The position numbers and the translations under genes are program-made. Under the pieces are notes generated by a model, which was not told the origin of the DNA, ran no database searches, and saw only the letters and a program-made list of their open reading frames with translations. A DNA stretch of 63,743 nucleotides from Bacteroidota bacterium (GTDB lineage Bacteria; Bacteroidota; Bacteroidia; Chitinophagales; Saprospiraceae). This document shows, piece after piece, positions 6,646-16,567 of the stretch (position 1 is the stretch's first letter; each line of letters starts with the position of its first letter). The DNA lies in assembly GCA_017858735.1 (NCBI GenBank), contig JAFMBH010000011.1:1-63743 (forward strand). The letters are read 5' to 3'.

Positions 6646-8120
6646 AAGAATTAAAGAATCTACTGACCTCCGTGCCTCACCGCATTCAAAACGGCCATGT
6701 AAATATCTCTGTCACAGAGATTACAGCCGATTCACGTCGTGTGATTCCAGGTGCTGTTTTCGTTGCAATAAAAGGGGTGCAAACCAATGGTCATCAGTAT
6801 ATTCAACAAGCAGTCTTACAAGGTGCAACCTGTATTGTTTGTGAATATTGTGACGTAAATATTCCCGATAATATATGTGTCGTGTTGGTGGAAAATGCAG
6901 GCCACGCCTTTGGATGGTTAATGTCTGCCTGGTATGATTATCCAACCCGGGAACTCAACGTCGTTGGTGTTACAGGTACAAATGGAAAAACAACCACCAC
7001 AACCTTACTTTTTGACCTGTTTTCCTCTTTAGGCTACACTTGTGGATTAATATCAACCATTGAAATTAAAATAGCAGATAAGGTTATTCCAGCTACACAT
7101 ACCACGCCAGATGCCGCTCAATTACAAGGTCTTTTTTCAGAAATGCTTGCTTTGGGTTGTCAGTATGTTTTTATGGAGGTAAGTTCTCATGCCATTCACC
7201 AGCACAGAATTGCAGGTATTCAGTTTAAGGGGGCTATTTTTACTAATATTACTCATGATCATTTAGATTATCATGGAACTTTTGACCATTATCTAAAAGC
7301 TAAAAAGCAGTTTTTTGATGACCTGCCCAAAAATGCCTTCGCCTTAGTGAATATCGATGACAAAAGGGGAATGGTTATGGTGCAAAATACCAAAGCCGAT
7401 ATTCATACCTATGCGTTAAAAAGGATGGCTTCTTTTAAAACTCGTTTGATAACCAATGGTTTGGAAGGTTTACACATAGAGATAAACGGCAAGGAAATGT
7501 TTACCAGGCTCATGGGTGAGTTTAATGCTTATAATTTAACCGCCGTTTATGCTGCCGCTTCTTTACTTGGCGTGGAAGATACCTCGCTGAGAACCAGACT
7601 AAGTGGATTGGTGGCCGCAGCTGGAAGATTCGATTATTTCAAAGTTCCTCAAACTAAGGTCATGGCCATTGTTGATTATGCACATACACCAGATGCCTTG
7701 CTTAAAGTGTTAGAAACGATTCATAAAATGAAACCAAATAACGTAAACGTCCTTACAGTTATTGGTTGTGGAGGGGACAGAGATCGGGAAAAAAGGCCCA
7801 AAATGGCAAAAGTTGCTGCCGATTGGAGCCATTTAATAATATTAACTTCAGATAATCCCAGAACAGAGGAACCGGTGGCCATTATAAAAGAAATGGTTGC
7901 CGGACTTTCCTCGGAACAGTTAAAGCATACGCTACAAATAACGGATCGACGGGAAGCTATTCGAACCGCTTGTCATTTAGTTAAAAAAGGAGATATCCTG
8001 CTGGTGGCTGGAAAGGGCCATGAGCCGTACCAGGAAATATCAGGCGTTCGATATCCTTTCGATGACAAGGCAATCCTGCGCGAAGCTTTATTGGGTGATT
8101 TTAAAGATTTAAATAATTAA
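6642..8120 (+). CDS. murE: UDP-MurNAc-tripeptide synthetase MurE (meso-DAP type)
   Basis: Cytoplasmic ATP-dependent ligase adding the third residue to UDP-MurNAc-L-Ala-D-Glu. It is 492 aa with the Mur-ligase ATP loop GTNGKT at 112-117, VSSHAIHQHR in the central domain, and DNPR at 404-407. DNPR marks enzymes that add meso-diaminopimelate rather than lysine, so the wall is predicted to be the DAP type. murF, the usual next gene in proteobacteria, is not here; mraY follows after 6 nt. Confidence 0.96.
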   Translation: MKELKNLLTSVPHRIQNGHVNISVTEITADSRRVIPGAVFVAIKGVQTNGHQYIQQAVLQGATCIVCEYCDVNIPDNICVVLVENAGHAFGWLMSAWYDYPTRELNVVGVTGTNGKTTTTTLLFDLFSSLGYTCGLISTIEIKIADKVIPATHTTPDAAQLQGLFSEMLALGCQYVFMEVSSHAIHQHRIAGIQFKGAIFTNITHDHLDYHGTFDHYLKAKKQFFDDLPKNAFALVNIDDKRGMVMVQNTKADIHTYALKRMASFKTRLITNGLEGLHIEINGKEMFTRLMGEFNAYNLTAVYAAASLLGVEDTSLRTRLSGLVAAAGRFDYFKVPQTKVMAIVDYAHTPDALLKVLETIHKMKPNNVNVLTVIGCGGDRDREKRPKMAKVAADWSHLIILTSDNPRTEEPVAIIKEMVAGLSSEQLKHTLQITDRREAIRTACHLVKKGDILLVAGKGHEPYQEISGVRYPFDDKAILREALLGDFKDLNN

Positions 8121-8126
8121 GACGCT

Positions 8127-9392
8127 ATGTTAATTGACCTTTTCGAATGGCTGAATCGTTATATTGGACACTTTCCTGGTGCGGGTCTTTTCCAATATAT
8201 TACTTTCCGTGCAGGGCTTGCGGTCATTTTTTCATTGCTGATCTCTTTAGTTTTCGGTGGTGCAATTATTAATTATTTAAGGAAATTGCAAATAGGTGAG
8301 TCTATTCGTGACCTTGGTTTACAAGGCCAGATTCAAAAACAGGGCACGCCTACCATGGGAGGAATTATTATAATTCTAGCCATTTTAATTCCCACCTTGC
8401 TGGTAAGCCGACTTGATAATATTTATATTTTAATGATGCTCATCGCCACCATCTGGATGGGCGTCATAGGTTTTATAGATGATTATATCAAAGTATTTAA
8501 AAAAGATAAGCAAGGTTTAAAAGGTAAATTTAAAATTGCCGGACAAATCGGCCTGGGTCTTATTATTGCCCTCATGATGCTGGGAAGCGACGAAATAGTA
8601 GTTCGTATGGATACCGAAGATGCCTTGTTACTTGGTTTGAACGATAAGGATAGGGTAGGTGATTATATTTATACTCAAACTAATCAGGGAATTTCAGAAA
8701 AGGCAGATTACAAAACAACGCTGACAAACATTCCTTTTATGAAGGGTAATCAACTAAACTATGCCGCTTTAATTCCTATTAAAGCACAGGCTAATAAGTT
8801 TTGGATTTGGTTGATTTTTATCCCAGTCGTTATTTTTATAGTGACCGGTGTGTCCAATGCGGCTAATTTAACCGATGGTTTAGATGGACTGGCTACGGGC
8901 GTTTCGGGGATTATTGCCATGACATTAGGCATCTTTGCTTACGTATCAGGGAATGCTATCGCCGCCAATTACCTCAATATCCTTCATCTTCCCGGATCAG
9001 GGGAACTGCTCATTTTTACGGGTGCGCTACTCGGGGCTTGTCTTGGTTTTTTATGGTACAATAGTTTTCCTGCACAAATATTTATGGGCGATACAGGGAG
9101 TTTGACTTTGGGCGGAATCATAGGTGCTTTAGCTATTATTTTACGTAAAGAATTGATATTGCCAGTTTTATGCGGCGTTTTTGTTATTGAAAGTTTATCA
9201 GTAATTATTCAGGTAGCTTATTTTAAATACACGAAAAAGAAATATGGAGAGGGCAAACGTATTTTTTTAATGTCTCCCATTCATCATCATTTCCAGAAAA
9301 AGGGAATTCATGAGGTGAAAATAGTAACCCGTTTTTGGTTGGTAGGTGTCTTACTAGCTGTTTTCACCCTCATAACCCTAAAAATAAGGTAG
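8127..9392 (+). CDS. mraY: Phospho-MurNAc-pentapeptide transferase MraY
   Basis: Integral membrane enzyme that makes lipid I from UDP-MurNAc-pentapeptide and undecaprenyl phosphate. Motifs: TMGGI, FIDDYIK with the paired aspartates, [23 protein letters not shown] and the [12 protein letters not shown] loop. It is 421 aa, longer than the 360 aa of E. coli, because of an insertion (about 165-220, including [14 protein letters not shown]) typical of Bacteroidota MraY. About ten membrane segments are visible. murD starts 2 nt after the stop. Confidence 0.96.
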   Translation: MLIDLFEWLNRYIGHFPGAGLFQYITFRAGLAVIFSLLISLVFGGAIINYLRKLQIGESIRDLGLQGQIQKQGTPTMGGIIIILAILIPTLLVSRLDNIYILMMLIATIWMGVIGFIDDYIKVFKKDKQGLKGKFKIAGQIGLGLIIALMMLGSDEIVVRMDTEDALLLGLNDKDRVGDYIYTQTNQGISEKADYKTTLTNIPFMKGNQLNYAALIPIKAQANKFWIWLIFIPVVIFIVTGVSNAANLTDGLDGLATGVSGIIAMTLGIFAYVSGNAIAANYLNILHLPGSGELLIFTGALLGACLGFLWYNSFPAQIFMGDTGSLTLGGIIGALAIILRKELILPVLCGVFVIESLSVIIQVAYFKYTKKKYGEGKRIFLMSPIHHHFQKKGIHEVKIVTRFWLVGVLLAVFTLITLKIR

Positions 9393-9394
9393 CG

Positions 9395-10714
9395 ATGATT
9401 CAAGGAAAACGATTACTCATTTTAGGGGGAGGTGAAAGTGGTGTCGGTGCAGCCATTCTTGGGAAAAAACAAGGCTGGGAGGTCTTTTTATCTGAAAAAG
9501 GTGCTATCTCCGATCATTATCTTCAGGTGTTAAAGGAAAATGATATCCCATTTGAAATGGGCTCGCATAATTTATTGCGCTTGATGACCGCAGATATCGT
9601 GGTAAAAAGTCCGGGAATACCTGATAATGTTCCCGTGGTTAAACAATTAATAGAATCTGGAAAAACCATCGTTTCTGAAATTGAATTCGCCTCCTGGTAC
9701 ACCCAGTCTTTTATCATTGGTATCACTGGTACAAATGGTAAAACAACGACCACCAGGTTAATATATCATTTGCTAAAAACGGGTGGACTCGATGTGGGTT
9801 TAGGCGGTAATATCGGCTTGAGTTTCGCTGCCATGGTAGCTCAGGAACCTAAACCAATTTATGTTCTTGAACTTAGTAGTTTTCAGTTGGATGGTGTACT
9901 GAAATTCAGACCGGATATTGCAATTTTATTAAATATTACACCAGATCATCTGGACCGGTACCACTATAAACTCGACGCTTATGCCGATGCAAAATTTAAA
10001 ATAGCAGAAAATCAATCAGAAGAGGACACTTTTATTATAAATATTGATGATAAAGAAACAGCTCAACGATACAGTAATTATATTTTGACTTCCAGTTTTG
10101 TGAAGATCTCCCAATCTATGTTGCATGGTGACTGGCTAAGCATAGCCGGTCACCTTTTTAACTTGCAGCATACCGCGCTTTTAGGAAAACACAATGCTAT
10201 GAATGCTGCTTTTGCTATTCAAACTGCCATCCAGATGGGCGTCTCTCCTGAATCAATTCAGGAATGTCTCCTATCGTTTAAAAATGATCCTCACAGATTA
10301 GAAAAAATAGCGGAAATTGATGAGGTGCTTTTCGTTAATGATAGTAAGGGAACCAACGTAAATGCTGTCTATTTTGCGCTCGAAGCAATGACAAAACCGG
10401 TGGTTTGGTTAGCTGGTGGGCTTGATAAGGGAAACGATTATAATGAAATATTACCTTTAATTGCCTCAAGGGTTAAAGCTATTGTTGCTATTGGTGCTGA
10501 TAATAAACCTCTTAGAAAGGTATTCAAAAATCTGGTGCCTTTTCTTGAAATTTCATCTATGCAGGATGCAGTAAATGAAGCCTTTATGCTGGCTCAACCC
10601 GGTGGAATCGTTCTGCTTTCACCCGCTTGTGCCAGTTTTGATTTGTATAAAAATTATGAGGATAGAGGAAACCAATTTCGAACGGCGGTCAACGCATTAA
10701 AATTGGGATTATGA
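9395..10714 (+). CDS. murD: UDP-MurNAc-L-alanine:D-glutamate ligase MurD
   Basis: Adds D-glutamate to UDP-MurNAc-L-Ala. From ATG 9395 it is 439 aa and opens with the Rossmann-like LLILGGGESGVGAA. The frame extends upstream to 9335, but that would overlap the end of mraY by about 58 nt, so I prefer the ATG right after the mraY stop. ATP loop GTNGKTTTTR, then NITPDHLDRY in the central domain and a C-terminal WLAGGLDKGNDY block. The stop overlaps the ftsW ATG by 4 nt. Confidence 0.95.
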   Translation: MIQGKRLLILGGGESGVGAAILGKKQGWEVFLSEKGAISDHYLQVLKENDIPFEMGSHNLLRLMTADIVVKSPGIPDNVPVVKQLIESGKTIVSEIEFASWYTQSFIIGITGTNGKTTTTRLIYHLLKTGGLDVGLGGNIGLSFAAMVAQEPKPIYVLELSSFQLDGVLKFRPDIAILLNITPDHLDRYHYKLDAYADAKFKIAENQSEEDTFIINIDDKETAQRYSNYILTSSFVKISQSMLHGDWLSIAGHLFNLQHTALLGKHNAMNAAFAIQTAIQMGVSPESIQECLLSFKNDPHRLEKIAEIDEVLFVNDSKGTNVNAVYFALEAMTKPVVWLAGGLDKGNDYNEILPLIASRVKAIVAIGADNKPLRKVFKNLVPFLEISSMQDAVNEAFMLAQPGGIVLLSPACASFDLYKNYEDRGNQFRTAVNALKLGL

Positions 10715-11874
10715 CGGGATTTATATCTAATCTTAAAACAGAATTAAAAGGAGATAGAGTCATTTGGGTGCTTATTTCTTTAATGACCCTGGTTTCTTTA
10801 TTAGGGGTTTACTCCTCTACCGGAGGTCTTTCACATAAGGAACAAGGAGGTAATACGGAATATTATTTGGTAAAACAAGGGTTTATTGTTCTTTTTGGAT
10901 TTTTTATAATGTATGTCTTGCACAGATTACATTATCTTCGCTTTCATAGGATAGCACCATTTTTGTTTATTGTGGCCATTCCTTTACTTATTTTTACCCT
11001 GCTCTTTGGCGTAGATATTAACTCCGCACGCAGATGGATAGAAATTCCCGTTTTTGGTTTCACCTTTCAGTCATCTGATTTTGCAAGATTAGCATTAATC
11101 CTTTATCTGGCCAGAACGATTTCTTCGAAACAGTCGAATATAAAGGATTTTAAAAGTGCTTTTTTACCGCTTATTTTGCCGGTAATTATTATTTGTTTTT
11201 TAATTGCACCTGCTGATTTATCGACGGCCCTACTTCTTTTTTCCAGCTGTATAGCTATGATGTTTGTAGGAAGGGTAGCCGTTAAGTATATTTTAATGTT
11301 AGTTTTACTTGCTATTATTGCTTTTTCGATACTCATTCTTTTGGGTCACTTTTTTCCGGATTTGGTAAGATTGGCCACCTGGATAGAGAGAATCAAAGAG
11401 TTTACGACAGATTCAGATGGCGGATTTCAAGTGCAACAATCTAAGGTCGCTATTGCCAATGGAGGTTTCTTCGGCATGGGCCCGGGACAGAGCATTCAAA
11501 GAAATTTTCTGCCTTCTTCTTATGCCGATTTTATTTACTCCATTTTAGTGGAGGAATATGGTTTATTGGGCGGACTTTTTGTCATTTCCCTTTACCTGGG
11601 CTTCTTCTTTAGAATAACGCGTCTTGTAACGAAAAGTACTAAAGCTTTTGGTGCCATGGTTGTAACAGGGCTAGGTTTCAGTTTTGTTTTTCAGGCTTTT
11701 ATAAATATAGCGGTGGCAACCCATCTGGTTCCCGTCACTGGGGTAACATTACCTATGATAAGCCTGGGGGGAACCTCTATAATCATGAATTGTATCTCGT
11801 TGGGTATCATTCTATCAGTTAGTAAATTTGTGGAATCTTCAAATATAGGAACGGATGTTGCAACAAATCAATAA
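10711..11874 (+). CDS. ftsW: SEDS glycosyltransferase FtsW
   Basis: Polytopic septal peptidoglycan polymerase of the SEDS family, 387 aa, about ten membrane helices. Family features: SSDFARLALILYLA after the fourth helix, PADLSTALLLF, the large periplasmic loop ending in GGFFGMGPGQSIQRNFLP, DFIYSILVEEYGL, and PMISLGGTSIIMNC near the C-terminus. It forms a pair with FtsI. Its last 20 nt overlap the murG start. Confidence 0.95.
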   Translation: MTGFISNLKTELKGDRVIWVLISLMTLVSLLGVYSSTGGLSHKEQGGNTEYYLVKQGFIVLFGFFIMYVLHRLHYLRFHRIAPFLFIVAIPLLIFTLLFGVDINSARRWIEIPVFGFTFQSSDFARLALILYLARTISSKQSNIKDFKSAFLPLILPVIIICFLIAPADLSTALLLFSSCIAMMFVGRVAVKYILMLVLLAIIAFSILILLGHFFPDLVRLATWIERIKEFTTDSDGGFQVQQSKVAIANGGFFGMGPGQSIQRNFLPSSYADFIYSILVEEYGLLGGLFVISLYLGFFFRITRLVTKSTKAFGAMVVTGLGFSFVFQAFINIAVATHLVPVTGVTLPMISLGGTSIIMNCISLGIILSVSKFVESSNIGTDVATNQ

Positions 11875-13012
11875 AAAGTTGGATAATGCTGCACCCCGAA
11901 TTCTAATTAGTGGCGGGGGAACAGGGGGACATGTTTTCCCTGCTATTGCTATCGCAGATGCCATTAAAGTGAAATTTCCGGAAACTGAAATTTTATTCGT
12001 AGGTGCTCAGGAAAAACTGGAAATGCAGGCTGTTCCCAAAGCGGGTTATCCTATTAAAGGTTTATGGATTAGTGGTTTCGATAGAAGTTTTGGTGCTAAA
12101 AATTTCCTTTTTCCTGTAAAAGTGGTTCACAGTATTTGGCAGGCAATCTCCATACTACATAGATTTAAACCCGATGTGGTGGTAGGTGTTGGTGGTTATG
12201 CCAGTGGTCCTGCCTTGTTTGCCGCAGTGCTGTTGCGTATTCCCACGGTTATTCAAGAGCAAAATTCTTATGCCGGGGTTACCAATAAGATTTTAGCAAA
12301 ATTTGCTAATAAAATTGGTGTCGCATTTCCAGATATGGATCTGGTTTTTCCTTCACAAAAGATGGTTTTAACCGGAAATCCTGTACGCAATGCCTTGTAT
12401 CCTTCTCAATTACCTGATAGAGTCACGGCTTGTCAATATTTCAAGGTAGATCCATCAAAAAAGATAGTTTTTGTCGCAGGGGGAAGTATGGGTGCCAGAA
12501 CCTTAAATAATGCTATGATCTTTGGTAAAGATTTACTTCGTGCCAATCAGGAAGTGCAATTTATCTGGCAATGTGGTAAATTTTATGCCTCTTTGTGTAT
12601 GGAAAGTGAGTCAGGTAGTTTACCTCAGGTTCGAGTTATGCCTTTTATTGATGACATGTCTATGGCTTATCGGGCAGCTGATTTAGTGGTGTGCAGAGCC
12701 GGTGCACTCACCATCGCGGAGATTTGTTTATTAGGTAAACCTTCTATTCTAATACCGTCTCCCAATGTGGCAGAGGATCATCAAACGAAAAATGCCTTGA
12801 GTTTGCAGCAGAACGCCGCAGCTATGACCATAAAGGATGACCAGGTTAAGAATGATCTCCTTCCTGAAATTTTCAAATTAGTGCAGAATGAGGAGTGCTT
12901 AGTTGCCCTCGGTAGAAATGCCCTTCGATTGGGATTTCCTGATGCTGCGGAAAAATTGGCAGATATAATTCTTCAATTTGTCCCTTCGGACAAGAAAAAG
13001 GTGGCAATATGA
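11855..13012 (+). CDS. murG: UDP-GlcNAc:lipid I GlcNAc transferase MurG
   Basis: Peripheral membrane glycosyltransferase converting lipid I to lipid II. It is 385 aa of GT-B fold, with GGGTGGHVFPAIAIAD near the N-terminus, VVGVGGYASGPAL, PTVIQEQNSYAG, and in the C-terminal half VAGGSMGARTLN, CRAGALTIAEI and PSPNVAEDHQTKNA. The ATG at 11855 lies inside the end of ftsW; a TTG at about 11879 is an alternative start giving a tighter N-terminus. The stop overlaps murC by 4 nt. Confidence 0.95.
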   Translation: MLQQINKKLDNAAPRILISGGGTGGHVFPAIAIADAIKVKFPETEILFVGAQEKLEMQAVPKAGYPIKGLWISGFDRSFGAKNFLFPVKVVHSIWQAISILHRFKPDVVVGVGGYASGPALFAAVLLRIPTVIQEQNSYAGVTNKILAKFANKIGVAFPDMDLVFPSQKMVLTGNPVRNALYPSQLPDRVTACQYFKVDPSKKIVFVAGGSMGARTLNNAMIFGKDLLRANQEVQFIWQCGKFYASLCMESESGSLPQVRVMPFIDDMSMAYRAADLVVCRAGALTIAEICLLGKPSILIPSPNVAEDHQTKNALSLQQNAAAMTIKDDQVKNDLLPEIFKLVQNEECLVALGRNALRLGFPDAAEKLADIILQFVPSDKKKVAI

Positions 13013-14379
13013 AGACATTACAACAGCTGAAAAATATTTACTTCATTGGTATTGGCGGCATCGGTATGAGCGCTATAGCCAGATATTTTAATGAAAGGGG
13101 CGTTAAAATCTTTGGGTATGATAAGACCCAAACGGTGCTGACAGATCAGCTATCAGCAGAAGGAATGGTTATTTGTTATGAAAATAATTATGCTGAACCT
13201 TTTCCAACGTTGATTGATCTGGTCATTTATACCCCTGCCGTTCCCCTTATTCATCCTGTTTGTCAGCATTTCCAGGCTAGCGGTCTTCCGTTTATGAAAA
13301 GAGCGGAGATTCTTGGTTTGATTAGTAAAAATATGAAAACCATTGCTATCGGTGGTACGCACGGAAAAACAACAACTTCTTCTATTACCACCCATTTGTT
13401 GAAAGAAGGTGGCGTTTCCTGTACCGCTTTTCTGGGTGGAATTGTTGAAAATTTTGGGGGGAATTATGTGTCCGGTCAATCTGATTGGGTCGTCATTGAA
13501 GCCGATGAATTCGATAGGTCTTTCTTACATCTTCATCCGGAAATAGCGGCGATTTTATCGACAGATGCAGACCATCTTGATATTTACGGTTCACTTGAAT
13601 CACTGCTTGACACCGGATTTAAACCCTTTGCCGCTCAAACGGCCGCAGATGGATTGCTACTAATCCAGCATGCTTCCGTTAACTTGTTTCCCTCCACCGG
13701 AAATAAACAATCTTTTGGTATAGAAGAGGGAGATTTTAAAGCGGTAAATATTAGATTAGAATCAAATGCTTTAATCTTCGATTATCAACATAATGATATT
13801 TTAATCAAAGATCTGAAATTTTCCCTGCCAGGCAGACATAATGTTTTAAACGCAGTAGTAGCTATTGCCATAGCCCTACGTTTGGGCGTAAGCGAGGATG
13901 CTATTCGTGAAAATTTACTCACATTTAAAGGTATTCAAAGACGGTTTGATATTAAGTTGGTTAATGATAAAATGGTTATAATCAGCGATTATGCGCATCA
14001 TCCAACAGAATTAAATGCGGTAATTTCAGCGGCAAGAGAACTTTATCCTGGTAAAAAAATTACTGCCGTTTTTCAACCCCATCTCTTTAGTAGAACCAAA
14101 GATTTTTTGGATGGTTTTGCAAAAGCGCTGTCAGCGTTAGATAGCGTAATTCTTTTACCGATTTATCCAGCCAGAGAACAACCTATTCCAGGTATGGATT
14201 CTGCTCTTTTACTTCAAAAGATAAGTATTTTAGATAAAAAACTGGTAGATTCAGATGGGTTGATTTCAGCGTTAAATCAGGTTCAACCTGAAGTATTACT
14301 TATGTTGGGAGCTGGCGATTTTGATAGGATGCTGCCACAGATTGTTGATATGTATCATGCCAAATCCTTAAAAGAGTAA
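13009..14379 (+). CDS. murC: UDP-MurNAc:L-alanine ligase MurC
   Basis: First Mur ligase, adding L-alanine to UDP-MurNAc. It is 456 aa, opening with the nucleotide-binding IYFIGIGGIGMSAIARYF, then the ATP loop GGTHGKTTTSS, EADEFDRSFLHL and DADHLDIYG in the central domain, DYAHHPTE, and FQPHLFSRTKDF in the C-terminal domain. The order murG-murC-ftsQ is standard; ddl and murB are not between them. ftsQ starts 3 nt downstream. Confidence 0.96.
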   Translation: MKTLQQLKNIYFIGIGGIGMSAIARYFNERGVKIFGYDKTQTVLTDQLSAEGMVICYENNYAEPFPTLIDLVIYTPAVPLIHPVCQHFQASGLPFMKRAEILGLISKNMKTIAIGGTHGKTTTSSITTHLLKEGGVSCTAFLGGIVENFGGNYVSGQSDWVVIEADEFDRSFLHLHPEIAAILSTDADHLDIYGSLESLLDTGFKPFAAQTAADGLLLIQHASVNLFPSTGNKQSFGIEEGDFKAVNIRLESNALIFDYQHNDILIKDLKFSLPGRHNVLNAVVAIAIALRLGVSEDAIRENLLTFKGIQRRFDIKLVNDKMVIISDYAHHPTELNAVISAARELYPGKKITAVFQPHLFSRTKDFLDGFAKALSALDSVILLPIYPAREQPIPGMDSALLLQKISILDKKLVDSDGLISALNQVQPEVLLMLGAGDFDRMLPQIVDMYHAKSLKE

Positions 14380-14382
14380 ACG

Positions 14383-15153
14383 ATGAAAAATAATATTTCT
14401 ATAGGGAAATGGAAGTCTTTTTTGGTAAGATTATTTGGATTTATTATCTTGGGTCTTATTATCTTGGCCGTCGATGTAAGAAAGGAAAAACCTATTGTTG
14501 AGATAAAAACTGAAATTAAATCTTTGCCGGATAGTTCATTTTTAATTGAAGAGGAAGACGTACTCGTTGAGTTGGACCGTGGTTTAGGCTTTCAGGTTAT
14601 TGGGCAATCTTTCAAAACCATTGACTTGAACAGAATTGAAACGCTGCTTGAAAAAAATCCGTTTATTAAAGATGCCGAGGTTTTTCTGGATAGCCGAAAC
14701 AGACTAGGTATTCATATTATACAGCGTAAACCTATTGTTAGGGTCATTAATAATCGTGGAGATCAATATTATTTGGATGAAGAGGGAATAAAATTACCTT
14801 TGTCAAAGCACTTTGCTGTTAATATTATTACTGCTACGGGTGAATATCCTCCCTTCTCACCTGATTTTTTAACAAAGGATAATGCGCTACATGACTTGTA
14901 CAAACTTTGTGTCGAGATTGAGGCAGATCCTTTCTTAAAATCAATGTTGGTTCAGATTCACGTAAACCTTAAAAGAGAATTTACACTGGTTCCTATGATT
15001 GGGGATCAAAAAATTATATTTGGCGAATTTGCTGATTCAATGCAGAAATGGAAAAAGTTAAAGGTATTTTATAAAGAAGCTATGCCCTTTGTGGGTTGGC
15101 GTAAATACCGAAACCTCGACCTAAGATTCAGGAATCAGATTGTTTGCAATTAA
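14383..15153 (+). CDS. ftsQ: FtsQ/DivIB-like division protein
   Basis: Bitopic membrane protein of 256 aa: short cytoplasmic N-terminus, one membrane helix (about 14-28, LFGFIILGLIILAVD), then a periplasmic part with a POTRA-like region (LPDSSFLIEEEDVLVEL to IHIIQRKPIVRVI) and a beta domain. Sequence similarity to proteobacterial FtsQ is weak, as in other Bacteroidota; identification leans on topology and position between murC and ftsA. It would link FtsL and FtsI to the divisome. Confidence 0.88.
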   Translation: MKNNISIGKWKSFLVRLFGFIILGLIILAVDVRKEKPIVEIKTEIKSLPDSSFLIEEEDVLVELDRGLGFQVIGQSFKTIDLNRIETLLEKNPFIKDAEVFLDSRNRLGIHIIQRKPIVRVINNRGDQYYLDEEGIKLPLSKHFAVNIITATGEYPPFSPDFLTKDNALHDLYKLCVEIEADPFLKSMLVQIHVNLKREFTLVPMIGDQKIIFGEFADSMQKWKKLKVFYKEAMPFVGWRKYRNLDLRFRNQIVCN

Positions 15154-15208
15154 ATTGTATTTAGATTACTTATTTTGACATATTTATTGGGCGTAATTAC
15201 AAACTACT

Positions 15209-16528
15209 ATGGAAAGAGTTGAAAAAAATCAAGAGGTTGTGTTGGCCATCGACATTGGTACAACGAAAGTCTGTGCCATTGCGGGTTTCAAGAACGATTT
15301 AGGGAAACTTGAAGTTCTGGGACTGGGCAAGGTTAACTCAGAAGGTGTCCTCCGGGGGGTGGTATCCAATATTGAGAAAACCGTAAACGCTATTCAAGAG
15401 GCTATTGAAATCACCAAACGTTCTGCGAACATCGATTTCAATTTGGTGCATGTTGGTATTGCTGGTCAACATATTAAAACCTTACAGCACAGGGGACAAT
15501 TAGTTAGGGAATATGGTGATTCTGAAGTATCCCAAAAGGATATTGATCGCCTGGTTCATGATATTCACAAATTAGTTCTGCCTCCCGGGGATAAAATTTT
15601 GCATGCTATTCCACAGGAATTTTCTGTAGATTCAGAACACGGTATTGTTGATCCTATCGGTATGTCTGGTGTTCATTTAGGGGCTAATTTTCATATTATT
15701 ACAGGCCAAATTACGGCGACAAATAATATTTTCAGATGTGTAGAGAGGGCAGGTGCTAAAGTAGCTAATATGACCCTGGAACCTATTGCCTCCGCTATGG
15801 CCGTTTTGAATGAAGAGGAGAAACAGGCTGGAGTGGTTCTTATTGATATTGGCGGTGGGACAACAGATATTACCATCTTTTATGAAGGTATTATCAGGCA
15901 TACCTCTGTTATTCCATTAGGTGGAAATATAGTCACGAAAGATATTAAAGAGGGGTGTACTGTCATGCCTCAACATGCCGAAAATTTGAAAACCCGCTTT
16001 GGTTCCGCTTTATCTGATGAAGTATTTGATAATAGAATCATATCCATTCCCGGGTTGAGAGGAAGAGAACACAAAGAGATATCTGAAAAAAATCTTTCTC
16101 TTATCATTCAGGCACGAATGGAAGAAATTTTCGATTACGTTTATACGGAAATTGCTAATTCGGGCTACGGGAAAAAATTAGTTGCAGGCATCGTTCTGAC
16201 CGGTGGAGGAGCGCTTTTACGTCACGTTGACAAATTGGCTGAATACCATACAGGACTTCCTGCCAGAATTGGCTTGCCTGTGGAACACCTTGCCCACGGT
16301 TACTCTGAAGCATTATGCAGCCCTATTTACGCTACAGCGATAGGTCTCCTTTTAAGGGGTATTGAGGACAGGGAGAAGGGTAAGTATAAAGCACCTGAAA
16401 AGACAGCTAAATTAAAAGATCCTGAAGGTTCAAAGATTGAATCTGAACCAACAAAAGGTGGATTTATTAACATAATCATCGAAAAAACAAGGGAATGGTT
16501 TGATGCTGAACCCGATTCAGACCTTTAG
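15209..16528 (+). CDS. ftsA: Cell-division actin-like ATPase FtsA
   Basis: Actin-fold ATPase tethering FtsZ to the membrane, 439 aa. Motifs: phosphate-1 loop VVLAIDIGTTKVCAIAG (about 10-26), the phosphate-2 region VVLIDIGGGTTDITIF, and the adenosine site GIVLTGGGALLRH. The C-terminus ends in a short helix-like segment (INIIIEKTREWFDAEPD) that can serve as the membrane-targeting amphipathic helix, preceded by a charged linker. A 55-nt gap separates it from ftsQ and contains a near-consensus TATTTTG that might be an internal promoter. ftsZ follows after 39 nt. Confidence 0.96.
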   Translation: MERVEKNQEVVLAIDIGTTKVCAIAGFKNDLGKLEVLGLGKVNSEGVLRGVVSNIEKTVNAIQEAIEITKRSANIDFNLVHVGIAGQHIKTLQHRGQLVREYGDSEVSQKDIDRLVHDIHKLVLPPGDKILHAIPQEFSVDSEHGIVDPIGMSGVHLGANFHIITGQITATNNIFRCVERAGAKVANMTLEPIASAMAVLNEEEKQAGVVLIDIGGGTTDITIFYEGIIRHTSVIPLGGNIVTKDIKEGCTVMPQHAENLKTRFGSALSDEVFDNRIISIPGLRGREHKEISEKNLSLIIQARMEEIFDYVYTEIANSGYGKKLVAGIVLTGGGALLRHVDKLAEYHTGLPARIGLPVEHLAHGYSEALCSPIYATAIGLLLRGIEDREKGKYKAPEKTAKLKDPEGSKIESEPTKGGFINIIIEKTREWFDAEPDSDL

Positions 16529-16567
16529 TCTCTGTTTTTTAAATTTTGATTACCCAAAAAAAATGCT

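Noticed and set aside
9335-9394. Upstream start for murD
   Set aside because: Would overlap the end of mraY by about 58 nt; the ATG at 9395 gives the normal MurD opening.
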